Shown here: one piece after another, positions 38,301-42,625 of the stretch
Numbering within the stretch: position 1 is the first letter of the stretch
Layout of the letters: each line of letters begins with the position of its first letter
Assembly: GCA_964035015.1 (NCBI GenBank)
Contig: OZ036007.1
Span: 1,563,031 to 1,627,030, forward strand
Direction of reading: 5' to 3'
Length of the DNA: 64,000 bases
From: Corallium rubrum
Taxonomy: Eukaryota > Cnidaria > Anthozoa > Scleralcyonacea > Coralliidae
The notes under the pieces: generated by a model
The model's input: only the letters and a program-made list of their open reading frames with translations
Told to the model about the DNA's origin: nothing
The model's database searches: none
Translations under genes and position numbers: made by a program

Positions 38301-40746
38301 GTGCACTTTTAACATGAGCCTCTGGCTCGGATGATTGGACGACCACATCCTGTGTTTGCGACGTTAAATAAATCATTACTCATTACTCCTCTTTCCCTCC
38401 CTTCTTCACTCATTCACTCGCTCACTCCTCTCTCACTCTTTACCTTATTCCCTTCGTCACTCCCCCCACTCTCCTCTCTCTTCTTCACTCTTTCCTCCCC
38501 CTCCTTCGCTCCCTCCCTCTCTCTTTCACTCGCTCTCTCATTCCCTTAATCCCTTCCTCCCCCTCTTTTCTTCCTCTCCTCCCTCTTTCCCTCCCTTTCC
38601 CCCTCTCTTCCTCCCTCTTTCCTTCCCTTCCTCCCTCCCTTTTTCCCTTCCTTCCTCCCTCTTTCCCTTCCTCCCTCTTTCCCTCCCTCACTCTATTCCT
38701 CCCTCTTTCCCTCCATTCCTCCCTCTTTCCCTCCCTTCCTCCCTCTTTCCCTCCCTTCATCTTTCTCTCCCTCCCTTCATCTTCCCCTCCCTTTCTCCCT
38801 CTTTCCTTCCCTTCCTCCCTCTTTCCCTTCCTCCCTCTTTCCTTCCCTTCATCGTCCCCTCCCTTCCTCCCTCTTTCCTTCCCTTCCTCCCTCTTTCCCT
38901 CCCTCCCTCTTTCCCTCCCTCCCTTTTTCCCTCCCTTCATCTTTCCCTCCCTTCCTCCCTCTTTCCCTTCCTCCCTTTCCCTCCCTCCTTCTTTCCCTCC
39001 CTCCCTCTTTCCCTCCCTTCTTTCCTCCCCCTTTCCCTCCCTTCCTCCCTCTTTCCTTCCCTTCCTCCCTCTTTCCCTCCCTCTTTCCCTCCCTCTTTCC
39101 CTCCCTTCATCTTTCTCTCCCTCCCTTCATCTTCCCCTCCCTTTCTCCCTCTTTCCTTCCCTTCCTCCCTCTTTCCCTTCCTCCCTCTTTCCTTCCCTTC
39201 ATCCTCCCTCTTTCCTTCCCTTCATCCTCCCCTCCCTTCCTCCCTCTTTCCTTCCCTTCCTCCCTCTTTCCCTCCCTCCCTCTTTCCCTCCCTCCCTTCC
39301 TCCCTCTTTCCCTCCCTTCATCTTTCCCTCCCTTCATCTTTCCCTCCCTTCCTCCCTCTTTCCCTTCCTCCCTTTCCCTCCCTCCTTCTTTCCCTCTCTC
39401 CCTCCCTTCTTTCCTCCCCCTTTCCCTCCCTTCCTCCCTCTTTCCTTCCCTTCCTCCCTCTTTCCCTCCCTCTTTCCCTCCCTTCCTCTTTCCCTCCCTT
39501 CCTCCCTCTTTCCCTCCCTTCCTCCCTCTTTCCCTTCCTCCCTTTCCCTCTTTCCTTCTTTCCCTCCCTTCTTTCCTCCCCCTTTCCCTCCCTTCTTTCC
39601 TCCCCCTTTCCTTCCCTTCTTTCCTCCCCCTTCCCTCCTTTCTTCCCTTCTTCCCTCCCTTCCTTTCTCCATCACCCCTCCCTCCTTCTTCCTCCCCCTT
39701 TCTCCTCCCTTCACTCCTTTCCTCGCGCTTCCTCTTGTTTTCCCAATCCACTTACTTTTCTTTAGGGCTGCAAAGGAATGATCTTACAAGATGGTCGAAT
39801 AATGTGTATTGCTTCCATCGGGGAGAACATGATTCTTGTAGGCACACAAACAGGCAACTTGTGGGTGTACGATAACAGCACAGAGCAATTTCGCGCCGTG
39901 AGTAATCTCCCAGATGCCGTACTCTGCCTACGTCATACCACTGTAGACAAAGCCGATCACGTGTTTGCAGGACTAGCCAATGGGCAGCTGGCAATGTACG
40001 ACATGGTAGAATTTGAAAATCCGCGACAGTCTACTCGTATTCTTGATGTCGGTGCAAGTTTATGTTGCCTTGATAAGCCAATGATGTGCTTGTCAGTGGC
40101 CAGGAAGAAACTTCTCTGTGGTGTCGGCCATAATGTTGTAGTCTTCAAACTTGACCAACTGGATATGCTCCCAGAATACCAGTGGAGTGTGGCTGGGCAA
40201 TCCGAGCCGCATAAAGGACTGGTGTCGAATATAGTCGTTGACAAACAAGGCGTGTGGACGTCGACGAAGGGGAGCAGTCTGATCAAATTGTGGGACTTCA
40301 AAACGCAAAAACTTCGTGCGTATTTGAATTGTGAAGACGTACGAACTACTGAACCTTGCGAGGAGTCCTCGCGTGGGATGCGCGTGGTTAGTTTGCTTAT
40401 TCATAGCAATGTTCTTTGGGTCGGTACGGGATGCGGACGGATTATACTTATTGATACTCACTCAATGTCGCCGCTCATGACAATGAACCGACACAAGTCC
40501 GCTGTCCGCTGCCTGACGACCGCTGTACTCAAGAAAGACGGTAAGCTAACGTCGGTCGTGCTCTCCGGGGGACTGGGGTTTCTTCCGAGACAGTCGTCGT
40601 CGCATTCGGCCTCTAGTCGGGACTTCGGGTACGTGCTCGTATGGGAGTCGGGTATCGACAAGGAGTCGGAGCACTTACACGAATACAAGCAGAGAAGACA
40701 AGAATGGTTATTGAATCATTTCAATAGAGAAATTAAAACGATTTGA
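6717..40746 (+). CDS. LRRK2-like: LRRK2-type leucine-rich repeat kinase, 12 exons
   Basis: This is a large multidomain Roc-COR GTPase and serine/threonine kinase; in animals such proteins act on membrane traffic, phosphorylating Rab GTPases in the mammalian case. Exons are 6717-6912, 9044-9324, 12651-13008, 17205-20552, 21706-21907, 23561-23795, 24313-24499, 25756-26072, 27553-27774, 30127-30576, 37495-37749 and 39766-40746. All introns are GT-AG, all phases agree, and the sum is 7032 nt (2343 aa). Domains are armadillo-like (1-410), ankyrin (about 415-496), serine-rich hinge (500-760), LRR (765-1094), Roc (1128-1325), COR (1335-1670), kinase (1680-1935) and WD40 (1950-2330). Domain order and residue similarity fit LRRK2 rather than LRRK1. 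The ATG at 6717 has a strong context (ACCATGG) and an in-frame stop at 6693, but human LRRK2 has about 250 more N-terminal residues, so further 5' exons may exist. I see none in 1-6700. Confidence 0.9.
7308..7685 (-). mobile_element. 5S rRNA-derived SINE, diverged copy
   Basis: The minus-strand head (GGTTAGATGGGGTTAGTACC then TACTTGGATGGGTTG) is a decayed 5S internal promoter. The body matches 6117-6486, including GGTTTTTCACTGGGTTCTCC on the minus strand. It lies in LRRK intron 1. The stretch 6913-7307 shows no feature. Confidence 0.7.
8186..8490. repeat. Three tandem copies of a unit of about 100 bp
   Basis: GGATGTCTGAGGGTTCTC recurs near 8190, 8293 and 8393, each followed by a TTAGACAGAGTAAAAC word and CCATTTTTGGCCAGCTCAAG. 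Relatives of the GTTAGNCAGAGTAAAA word occur at 26560, 59118, 59424 and, reversed, at 21280. 7686-8185 holds only a C and CA run (7939-7982) and no gene. Confidence 0.6.
8522..8995. mobile_element. MITE with hAT-like ends next to exon 2
   Basis: The terminal inverted repeats CAGGGCTCAAAATAACG are 17 bp and perfect. Internal GACCGGTCA words repeat near both ends. The flanks (TGTCTTG left, TGACTTG right) resemble a duplication but do not align cleanly as 8 bp, so the family call is tentative. The right end is 48 nt from the exon 2 acceptor. Confidence 0.75.
9044..9324 (+). CDS. LRRK2-like: LRRK exon 2 (armadillo-like)
   Basis: The acceptor ATTTTAG and donor GAG|GTACAA give phases 1 and 0. Residues 66-159 include FGPLLWLEDISAAMEHFPDC and YIGDGEGKIPLFVHVL, which align with the mid-armadillo part of human LRRK2 (its DGHFPAH stretch). 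A MITE ends only 48 nt upstream of the acceptor. Confidence 0.85.
9535..9893. repeat. 20-bp minisatellite, first block
   Basis: Diverged copies of TCTTACAATGTAGCGTAATG, with ACG variants. The array is interrupted at 9894 by DNA elements and resumes at 10932. Confidence 0.85.
9894..10056. mobile_element. Small MITE inserted in the minisatellite
   Basis: The ends GGCTCTTTTCCAGTCATCGC and, reversed, GGCTTTTTTTCACTCATCGC are inverted repeats. TTAC occurs on both sides, but it is also part of the minisatellite unit. Confidence 0.7.
10096..10478. mobile_element. PIF/Harbinger-like MITE inserted in the minisatellite
   Basis: The ends GGGACTGTTTATATGGAGGC and, reversed, GGGGCTGTTTATATGAGAGG have TAA on both sides (10093-10095, 10479-10481). 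A 3-bp TAA duplication with GGG ends is the Harbinger pattern. The interior is rich in CCCGCTTACCGGG inverted words. A related inverted block (10482-10931), ending CTCGCCTCCATATAAAAACC, follows directly and is probably a second, diverged copy. Confidence 0.7.
10932..12596. repeat. 20-bp minisatellite, main block (about 83 units)
   Basis: The consensus is TCTTACAATGTAGCGTAATG, close to perfect for long stretches. Variant units (CAATATAGCG, GTACTG, CTCACAATG) recur in the same order with a shift of about 379 nt (for example 11121 and 11500; 11213 and 11592), which shows a higher-order duplication. It is in LRRK intron 2 and is not a CRISPR: there are no unique spacers. Confidence 0.95.
12651..13008 (+). 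CDS. LRRK2-like: LRRK exon 3 (armadillo-like)
   Basis: The acceptor is AACATTATAG and the donor TTAG|GTAAGA. Residues 160-278 form repeated helices (KDDILAYIAKAFEIFPEP, QAVILLATLANDLEVVRQQC). The exon starts 55 nt after the end of the 20-bp minisatellite. The open frame continues past the donor to 13067 only by chance. Confidence 0.88.
13262..13305 (-). ncRNA. Hammerhead-like motif, left arm
   Basis: It is the reverse complement of the motif at 14571-14614: CTGATGA (13292-13298, minus strand), a 6-bp hairpin and GAAA. The sequence after GAAAC is GTTAATT here, not GTTAGTT as in the right arm, so the putative cleavage nucleotide context is weaker. Confidence 0.45.
13608..14455 (+). pseudogene. 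Penelope-like reverse transcriptase and GIY-YIG endonuclease, truncated and frameshifted
   Basis: The first frame (13608-14135) has SFLDINVSR, SVYRKPTFTG and CIRTFLNKIF, which are the late RT and thumb regions typical of Penelope-like elements. The palm with the catalytic aspartates is missing. The second frame (14084-14455) has VVYKFTCQGCNSLYIGETCR followed by ASEHMGI, a GIY-YIG nuclease with its CxxC-type lead-in. The switch near 14085 is a frameshift, so this copy is dead. The minus-strand frame 14311-14577 and + frame 13300-13566 are reversed translations of the arms, not genes. Confidence 0.85.
14571..14614 (+). ncRNA. Hammerhead-like ribozyme motif, right arm
   Basis: CTGATGA (14579-14585) is followed by GTCGCT-GGTT-AGTGAC, a 6-bp stem with a 4-nt loop, then GAAA (14603-14606). 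ACGTTAGTT can form a 2-bp stem III with a GTTA loop and a GUU cleavage triplet. Hammerhead ribozymes are known in Penelope-like elements. Stem I pairing is not evident, so a full active ribozyme is unproven. Confidence 0.55.
15795..16218. mobile_element. hAT-like MITE inserted in a SINE box B
   Basis: The ends TAAGCTTGGGCGGTTT and, reversed, TAAGGTTGGGCGGTTT match at 15 of 16 positions. The flanks GATCGAAC (15787-15794) and GATTGAAC (16219-16226) form an 8-bp duplication with one change. The duplicated bases are the box B region of a minus-strand tRNA-derived SINE (its other half is at about 15765-15794). Confidence 0.85.
16219..16875 (-). repeat. tRNA-head tandem satellite, minus orientation
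   Basis: About ten units of about 63 bp on the minus strand read GCCTCAGTAGCTCAATGGTT, AGAGCGTCTAACCAGTCATT, AGAAGGTTGCAGCTCTCCAT and CCAA. Each has a box A and an anticodon-type hairpin (TCTAA/TTAGA) but no box B. The first unit in this orientation's 3' direction (16219-16290) does carry a box B. It lies just ahead of exon 4. Confidence 0.85.
16985..17143 (+). mobile_element. tRNA-derived SINE with box A and box B
   Basis: The head carries a diverged box A (about 16995-17010), then TCTAACCAGTCATTAGA and box B GGTCCGAACCC. The head resembles tRNA-Thr (loop anticodon position AGT). The body is TTTGAGCTTGACGAACGCCC and TCTGTTACATTACACCAAGC. It ends about 60 nt before the exon 4 acceptor. Confidence 0.8.
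17205..20552 (+). CDS. LRRK2-like: LRRK exon 4: giant exon with ankyrin, LRR, Roc and start of COR
   Basis: The exon is 3348 nt (residues 279-1394), with acceptor GCGCAG and donor TCAG|GTAATA. It holds the last armadillo helices, an ankyrin block (AVECLIQLGADVN, LVHFLLKHG), a serine-rich hinge, about 13 leucine-rich repeats (LDLSHNKLDSIP, LNVSHNEIKSI, LDLSFNRLKQIP), the Roc GTPase and the first part of COR. Roc motifs are the P-loop GPRASGKST (1136-1144), WEFSG (1205-1209) where DxxG is usual, and THLDK (1264-1268). The match to human LRRK2 is clear around the last LRR (LPDEMGNL against FPNEMGKL). Vertebrate LRRK2 spreads this part over many exons, so either introns were lost here or a spliced copy was recombined in. 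The frame starting at 17141 includes intron sequence before the acceptor. Confidence 0.93.
20567..21256. repeat. AAGTA/AAGTG pentamer array
   Basis: About 690 nt of AAGTA, AAGTG and GAGTG pentamers begin 15 nt after the exon 4 donor. Its long minus-strand frame (20773-21342) is a repeat translation, not a gene. Confidence 0.95.
21330..21626. mobile_element. MITE or foldback before exon 5
   Basis: AGTTCTCACTTGT at the left end and ACAAGTGAGAACC at the right are inverted repeats. The interior carries several reversed GATTCTTACGAC/GTCGTAAGAATC words. It ends 80 nt before the exon 5 acceptor. Confidence 0.65.
21706..21907 (+). CDS. LRRK2-like: LRRK exon 5 (COR domain)
   Basis: Residues 1395-1461 (LLVNYAKPAAKLNELFFLSP, LIAKVITFV) belong to the COR domain, which dimerises Roc-COR proteins. 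The acceptor CTGCCTTAG and donor CTTCG|GTAATT give phases 1 and 2. A MITE ends 80 nt upstream and a TTTG array starts 25 nt downstream. Confidence 0.88.
21932..22421. repeat. TTTG tetranucleotide array (about 490 bp)
   Basis: Almost pure GTTT repeats with a few GATT variants, 25 nt after the exon 5 donor. The open frames over it on both strands (up to 220 aa) are repeat artefacts. 22422-22672 shows no feature. Confidence 0.97.
22673..23450 (+). repeat. 41-bp satellite element, copy 1 (about 8 units)
   Basis: The left flank (AATGTGGCTAAATGTAATTT at 22684) leads into units of GTCTTGTCAGCGTGGTCTGA, GCTTGACTTGCGCTCATCAA and A. The right flank has GGTTTTGCGCGCGCTGT, CCCACCCACCCACTCCTGAT, a TA run (23263-23340) and GTGGCATCCCCCC. 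Copy 2 at 35190-36350 has the same flanks with about twenty units. Confidence 0.88.
23561..23795 (+). CDS. LRRK2-like: LRRK exon 6 (COR domain)
   Basis: Residues 1462-1540 (LLEDFEIALPV, SYVPVGLWRRLLVHLL) match the COR segment of LRRK2 (FQIALPIG, MPYFPMGFWSRLINRLL). The acceptor TTGTTTTAG and donor CAAAAG|GTATAT give phases 2 and 0. The frame 23592-24296 runs on into the TTCC repeat and is not coding there. Confidence 0.9.
23849..24262. repeat. TTCC/TCCC pyrimidine array
   Basis: Pure CTTCC repeats (23849-23925) grade into mixed C and T with almost no purines on the + strand. It starts 54 nt after the exon 6 donor and ends 50 nt before exon 7. Open frames here (23592-24300; minus 23822-24190) are artefacts beyond 23795. 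Confidence 0.95.
24313..24499 (+). CDS. LRRK2-like: LRRK exon 7 (end of COR domain)
   Basis: Residues 1541-1602 include FCEYWVKGFSAYWSSDCRF and GNLVYHVDTLFREWFPDL, matching the human stretch ending HIDSLMEEWFPGL. The acceptor is AATTTTTAG and the donor CCTGT|GTAAGT. No start codon lies in this exon, so ordinary ORF listing misses it; it is found by phase and similarity. Confidence 0.88.
24655..24863 (-). mobile_element. 5S rRNA-derived SINE, partial copy
   Basis: The minus-strand head GTTAAGCCCGGTTAGACGGG then GTTAGTACTTGGATGGGTGA is the best-preserved 5S promoter region in the window. The middle of the body is deleted compared with 6117-6486. The tail GGCTGCAAGTAAGGATGATT is kept. Confidence 0.82.
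24950..25615. repeat. ACC/ATC trinucleotide array (CCACTACCATCATCA type)
   Basis: The + strand is nearly free of G. Units such as CACTACCACCATCACTACCA build about 660 bp in LRRK intron 7. The same flank word CCGACATAACCAC follows at 25652 and at 29527, so the arrays at 24950, 27885 and 29395 belong to one family. Confidence 0.95.
25756..26072 (+). CDS. LRRK2-like: LRRK exon 8 (COR to kinase, glycine loop)
   Basis: Residues 1603-1708. The glycine loop GEGGFGSV (1688-1695) and the ATP-binding lysine of NVAAK (K1708, the last codon) begin the kinase domain. The upstream part has a CxxC pair (VCITCQEH) and CVSKAKC. The acceptor is GTACGTACAG and the donor GCTAAG|GTTTGT. Confidence 0.92.
26190..26485. 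repeat. Foldback repeat with GTGTTTGGAT words
   Basis: AAAGAAATACCAAATGGGTT (26298) is mirrored by AACCATTTGGTATTTCTTT (26463). GTATCCAAACAC occurs three times with its complement GTGTTTGGAT. Relatives of the GTTTGGAT hairpin occur in 29892-30030. 26486-27112 shows no gene. Confidence 0.7.
27113..27482 (-). mobile_element. Second tRNA-derived SINE family, minus strand, with repeated body
   Basis: The minus-strand head (about 27325 to 27250) has box A TGGCTCAGTGGTCAGAGC and box B GGGTTCAATTCC, with GGCCTCC at the start and a near-matching GGAAGGCC end. The body of about 90 bp (27117-27203) is repeated at 27395-27482 with few changes. The anticodon stem has a mismatch and there is no long arm, so it is not a working tRNA gene. 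Confidence 0.75.
27553..27774 (+). CDS. LRRK2-like: LRRK exon 9 (kinase N-lobe)
   Basis: Residues 1709-1782. LEQEVRFLAKLRHPSIIDLV holds the alpha-C glutamate and the LxHPxI strand; VLELAPLGSLNMIF is the hinge region (human VMELAPKGSL). The acceptor is TTTCTAG and the donor ATGCAG|GTAATT. A decayed copy of its 3' end lies at 29561-29650. Confidence 0.92.
27885..28610. repeat. CCA/CCATCA array (about 725 bp)
   Basis: CCACCACCATCACCACTAC-type units on the + strand with nearly no G, in LRRK intron 9. Four long open frames (two per strand, up to 305 aa) come from the repeat and are not genes. 28611-29394 holds no feature I can name. Confidence 0.96.
29395..29490. repeat. Short CCACTACC array
   Basis: A short block of the same family as 24950-25615 and 27885-28610, followed by the shared CCGACATAACCAC flank at 29527. 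Confidence 0.85.
29561..29650 (+). pseudogene. Decayed copy of the exon 9 3' end and donor
   Basis: ACAACACAGGATTGCCATGC then AGGT (about 29570-29597) repeats the end of exon 9 (27753-27776). The match continues into the intron (CCTCACAATNGCGAGAAT). The donor GT is kept as CAGGTGGTT. No acceptor is joined to it and only about 30 coding bases remain, so it is probably a duplication scrap linked to the CCA arrays. Confidence 0.8.
29892..30030. repeat. Foldback repeat before exon 10
   Basis: Left arm ATCAACAACTCG..., GTGTTTCATCAGGGG, ATCCAAACACTCG; right arm CGTGTTTGGATCCCCTGGTG, AAACACTC, AGTTGTTGAT. The loop is CGGCCTTCGGCCTCG. It ends about 97 nt before exon 10. Confidence 0.8.
30127..30576 (+). 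CDS. LRRK2-like: LRRK exon 10 (kinase catalytic and activation loops)
   Basis: Residues 1783-1932. YRDLKPHNILI carries the catalytic D1799 and N1804, with the YRD form typical of LRRKs. DFG is at 1822-1824; human LRRK2 has DYG. The activation loop ends in GTAGYRAPEVARG (APE at 1845-1847). The C-lobe PEDRPTANQ matches PQERPTSAQ of human. All catalytic residues are present, so an active kinase is expected. The acceptor is TACCATAG and the donor AACCAG|GTAAGA. Confidence 0.94.
30588..30812 (+). mobile_element. tRNA-SINE pieces directly after exon 10
   Basis: GATTGCAGGTTCGAATCC (30590-30607) is a box B word 14 nt after the donor. After a short CACTATC array comes a second one, GTTGCAGGTTCGATCCTTGC (30734), with the SINE body word TTTGAGCTTGACGAACTGC. 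Both lack an intact box A. Confidence 0.6.
30828..32735. repeat. Composite foldback (outer about 1.9 kb, inner about 0.6 kb)
   Basis: The outer ends CTCGTTCCCAGTGCCTCCTC (30832) and GAGGAGGCGCTGGGAACGAG (32714) are inverted, as are GGTCAGATGAAAAC and GTTTTCATCTGACC. An inner inverted pair lies at 30871-31496 (GTCCTAGATTCTATAGCCTG and its complement at 31477). No transposase is seen; the frames 31817-32140 and 32169-32411 are not recognisable. Confidence 0.75.
32770..34800 (+). repeat. tRNA-head tandem satellite, plus orientation (interrupted)
   Basis: About four units (32770-33009), an 840-bp insertion, then about fifteen units (33850-34800) of roughly 63 bp: AGCCTCAGTAGCTCAATGGT, TAGAGCGTCTAACCAGTCAT, TAGAAGGTTGCAGCTCTCCA, TCC. 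Each unit is the 5' half of a tRNA-Thr-like SINE head with box A and no box B. Only the last unit runs on into SINE body (TGTCTGTTACATT at about 34839). Confidence 0.9.
33010..33849. mobile_element. Insertion splitting the tRNA-head array
   Basis: The array breaks at CAATGGTTAG (33008) and resumes at TTAGAGCGTC (33855). The insert has TAGTATAATTTCA at the left (33008) and TGAAATTATACTA near the right (33736), and several GGTGACTATCG/AATAGTCACC inverted words. No coding sequence is recognised. A short TTAG is shared by both flanks. Confidence 0.6.
34935..35110 (+). mobile_element. tRNA-derived SINE with box B
   Basis: GAAGGTTGCAGGTTCGAACT, then CTGCCTGGTGCTC and the body TTGAGCTTGACGAAAGTCCA and GGTTACATTACACCAAGCTC. 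It is the same family as 16985-17143 and has a diverged box A upstream. Confidence 0.75.
35190..36350 (+). repeat. 41-bp satellite element, copy 2 (about 20 units)
   Basis: It has the same left flank (AATGTGGCTAAATGTAATTT), same unit and same right flank (CCCACCCACCCACTCCTGAT, TATATAT, GTGGCATCCCCC) as 22673-23450, but about twice as many units. Some units differ only at the CTCATC/CTCGTC/CTAATC position. Confidence 0.88.
36355..36590 (+). mobile_element. Possible LINE 3' tail
   Basis: An AT-rich stretch ends TAAATAAAAAAACATTACATT followed by repeated CATTA. Short 3' tandem tails of this kind are typical of CR1/L2-type LINEs. No coding part is present. Confidence 0.35.
36590..37440 (+). repeat. 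tRNA-head tandem satellite, third block, ending in a SINE body
   Basis: It begins with a SINE scrap that has a box B (GATTGCAAGTTCGATCCC at 36613). From 36765 to 37345 about nine head units follow. The last one joins the SINE body (ATTGGAGCTTGACGAACGTC, GTTGCATTACC). The block ends about 55 nt before the exon 11 acceptor. Confidence 0.85.
37495..37749 (+). CDS. LRRK2-like: LRRK exon 11 (post-kinase, first WD40 blade)
   Basis: Residues 1933-2017 (VYQRLSDPEFISL then AVECMAVRSF, EVWIGSGASDW) match the linker and first blade of the human WD40 domain (NSAELVCL, VECMVATH, ASIWLGCG). The acceptor is ATTTGTTAG and the donor CCGAAG|GTAAAT. The exon lies between the tRNA-like satellite and the 1.9 kb pyrimidine tract. 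Confidence 0.88.
37790..39730. repeat. Pyrimidine tract of about 1.6 kb split by a SINE
   Basis: CTCCCTCTTTCC-type sequence over 37800-38066 and 38390-39725, nearly free of purines on the coding strand, runs up to the exon 12 acceptor at 39765. The arginine/glutamate-rich minus-strand frames (up to 214 aa) are artefacts. Confidence 0.95.
38069..38390 (+). mobile_element. 5S rRNA-derived SINE, full-length copy
   Basis: The head GTTAAGCCCAGTTGGATGGG, GTTAGTACTTGGATGGGTTA, CCGTCTGGGAGTA is 5S-like (box C region). The body has TGGCCTCTCCTATGCTTCGA and the tail AAATAAATCATTACTCATTA. It is inserted in the pyrimidine tract, which makes its limits very clear. Confidence 0.88.
39766..40746 (+). CDS. 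LRRK2-like: LRRK exon 12 (WD40 domain and stop)
   Basis: Residues 2018-2343, terminal exon, stop TGA at 40744. WD40-like strands include ENMILVGTQTGNLWVYDNS, VFAGLANGQLAMYD, LCGVGHNVVVFKL, SLIKLWDFKTQKLRAYL, LWVGTGCGRIILIDTHS and DFGYVLVWESG. The C-terminus ends in an amphipathic, basic helix (EYKQRRQEWLLNHFN), comparable to the C-terminal helix of human LRRK2. The acceptor is TTTTCTTTAG. Confidence 0.93.
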   Translation, partial: GCKGMILQDGRIMCIASIGENMILVGTQTGNLWVYDNSTEQFRAVSNLPDAVLCLRHTTVDKADHVFAGLANGQLAMYDMVEFENPRQSTRILDVGASLCCLDKPMMCLSVARKKLLCGVGHNVVVFKLDQLDMLPEYQWSVAGQSEPHKGLVSNIVVDKQGVWTSTKGSSLIKLWDFKTQKLRAYLNCEDVRTTEPCEESSRGMRVVSLLIHSNVLWVGTGCGRIILIDTHSMSPLMTMNRHKSAVRCLTTAVLKKDGKLTSVVLSGGLGFLPRQSSSHSASSRDFGYVLVWESGIDKESEHLHEYKQRRQEWLLNHFNREIKTI

Positions 40747-40834
40747 AGCAGTCAACTGCTAGTTAGCTCTGGAGATTAGAGCAGAGAATGAAATTCTAAA
40801 AAGAACACACAAGCTTTAATTAGTAAATCATTTC

Positions 40835-40835
<1 letters not shown>

Positions 40836-40893
<58 letters not shown>
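40836..40893. repeat. AAT trinucleotide run
   Basis: About 19 AAT units lie 90 nt after the LRRK stop, probably in its 3' UTR. Confidence 0.95.
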
Positions 40894-40894
<1 letters not shown>

Positions 40895-41082
40895 CTTATA
40901 AAATGTATATTAGCATAAATGTATATTTCATCAAATTTCACTTTTATTAATATTTTTATTATGTCTACTCTGCCTATGCGCACAGAAAGACGCTGCAATA
41001 CTGTAAGATCCGGAAGTTGTGCAACTCTGGAAGTTGTGTGACTCCGGAAGTTGTGCAACTCCGGAAGTTGTGTAACTTCGAA

Positions 41083-42625
41083 AAGCTGTTAACTCGGTTA
41101 GTTAATAAAGTTGCTTTAAACATTCTGTGAAAATGGGAAATCTGTATTTTGGCTAAAAAAAATTTTTTTAATTTTTAAAACAAAAATCCGGAAAAAAAAG
41201 GAAAGGGGTTAGCCTTTACTTTTTGACCGATTTTGGTCACTTTTGAAACTTTTGAGTTAGGGTCAAAAACGGTTAAATAAAGTCGTTTTAGACCTGTGAA
41301 AGGGAGAAGGCTGTATTTTGGCTAAAAATATTTTTGTTGATTTTTGGGAAAAAATCCGAAAAAAAAAAAAAAGTAAAGGGGTTAGCATTTACTTTTTGAC
41401 CGATTTTGGTCACTTTTGAAACTTTTGAGTTACTGTCAAAAACGGTTAAATAAAGTCGTTTAGACCTTATGTGAAAAGGAGAAGGCTGTATTTTGGCTAA
41501 AAAAAAATGTTTTCTATTTTTTGAAAAAAATTCGGAAAAAAAAGTAAAGGGGTTAGAAAAAATCCGGAAAAAAAAGTAAAGGGGTTAGATAAAGTCGTTT
41601 TAGACCTCCTGTGAGAAGGAGAAGGCCGTATTTTGGCTAAAAAAAATTTTTTTTATTTTTTAAAAAAAATCCGGAAAAAAAAGAAAATGGGTTAACCTTT
41701 ACTTTTTCTCCGATTTTGATCACTTTTGAAACTTTTGAGTTAGGGTCAAAAACGGTTAAATAAAGTCGTTTTAGACCTGTGAAAAGGAGAAGAAGGTAAT
41801 CTTACGTCGATATTTTTTCTTTTTGATTAGACCTGCTGTGAAAAGGAGAAGGCTGTATTTTGGCTGAAAAACAATTTTATTTTATTTTTAAAAAAATCCC
41901 GAAAAAAAAAGTGAATGGGGTTAGCCTTTACTTTTTGACCGATTTTGGTCACTTTTGAAACTTTTGAGTTATGGTCAAAAACGGTTAAATAAAGTCGTTT
42001 TAGACGTTCTGTGAAAAGAAGAAGGCTGTAATTTGGCTAAAAAATTATTTTTTTTAGTTTTAAAAAAAATCCGGAAAAAAAAGTAAAGGGGTTAGCTTTT
42101 ACTTTTTCACCGATTTTGGCCACTTTTGAAACTTTTGAGTTAGGGGCAAAAACGGTTAAATAAAGTCGTTTTAGACCTGTGAAAAGGAGAAGGCTGTATT
42201 TTGGCTAAAAATTTATTTTTTTTATTTTTAAAAAAAAATCCGGAAAAAAAGTAATGGGGTTAGCCTTTACTTTTTGACCGATTTTGGCCACTTTTGAAAC
42301 TTTTGAGTTAGGGTGAAAAACGATTAAATAAAGTCGTTTTAGACCTGCTGTGAAAAGGAGAAGGCTGTATTTTGGCTAAAAAAACGTTTTTTTTTATTTT
42401 TTAAAAACAATCCAGAAAAAAAAGTAAAGGGGTTAGCCTTTACTTTTTGACCGATTTTTGTCACTTTTGAAACTTTTGAGTTACGGTCTAAAACGGTTAA
42501 ATAAAGTCGTTTTAAACCTTCTGTGAAAAGGAGAAGGCTGTATGTTGGCTAAAAAATTTTTATTATTTTTGGGAAAAAAATCCGGAAAAAATAGTAAAGG
42601 GGTTAGACTTTTTGACCGACTTTTT
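41083..42625. repeat. Satellite of about 175 bp (about nine units)
   Basis: Each unit holds AGAAGGCTGTATTTTGGCTA, an A/T run, ATCCGGAAAAAAAAGTAAAG, GGGTTAGCCTTTACTTTTTG, ACCGATTTTGGTCACTTTTG and CGGTTAAATAAAGTCGTTTT. Unit length varies through the A and T runs and one truncated unit near 41590. 42626-43686 holds no gene I recognise. Confidence 0.9.
41104..41109 (+). promoter_or_regulatory. Candidate LRRK polyadenylation signal
   Basis: AATAAA lies 358 nt after the stop codon, at the edge of the AT-rich satellite. It is the first canonical hexamer after the AAT run. Position is the only support. Confidence 0.35.

Noticed and set aside
38485..39751. Highly charged minus-strand frames up to 214 aa
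   Set aside because: Translations of the GGA/GAA strand of the pyrimidine tract.
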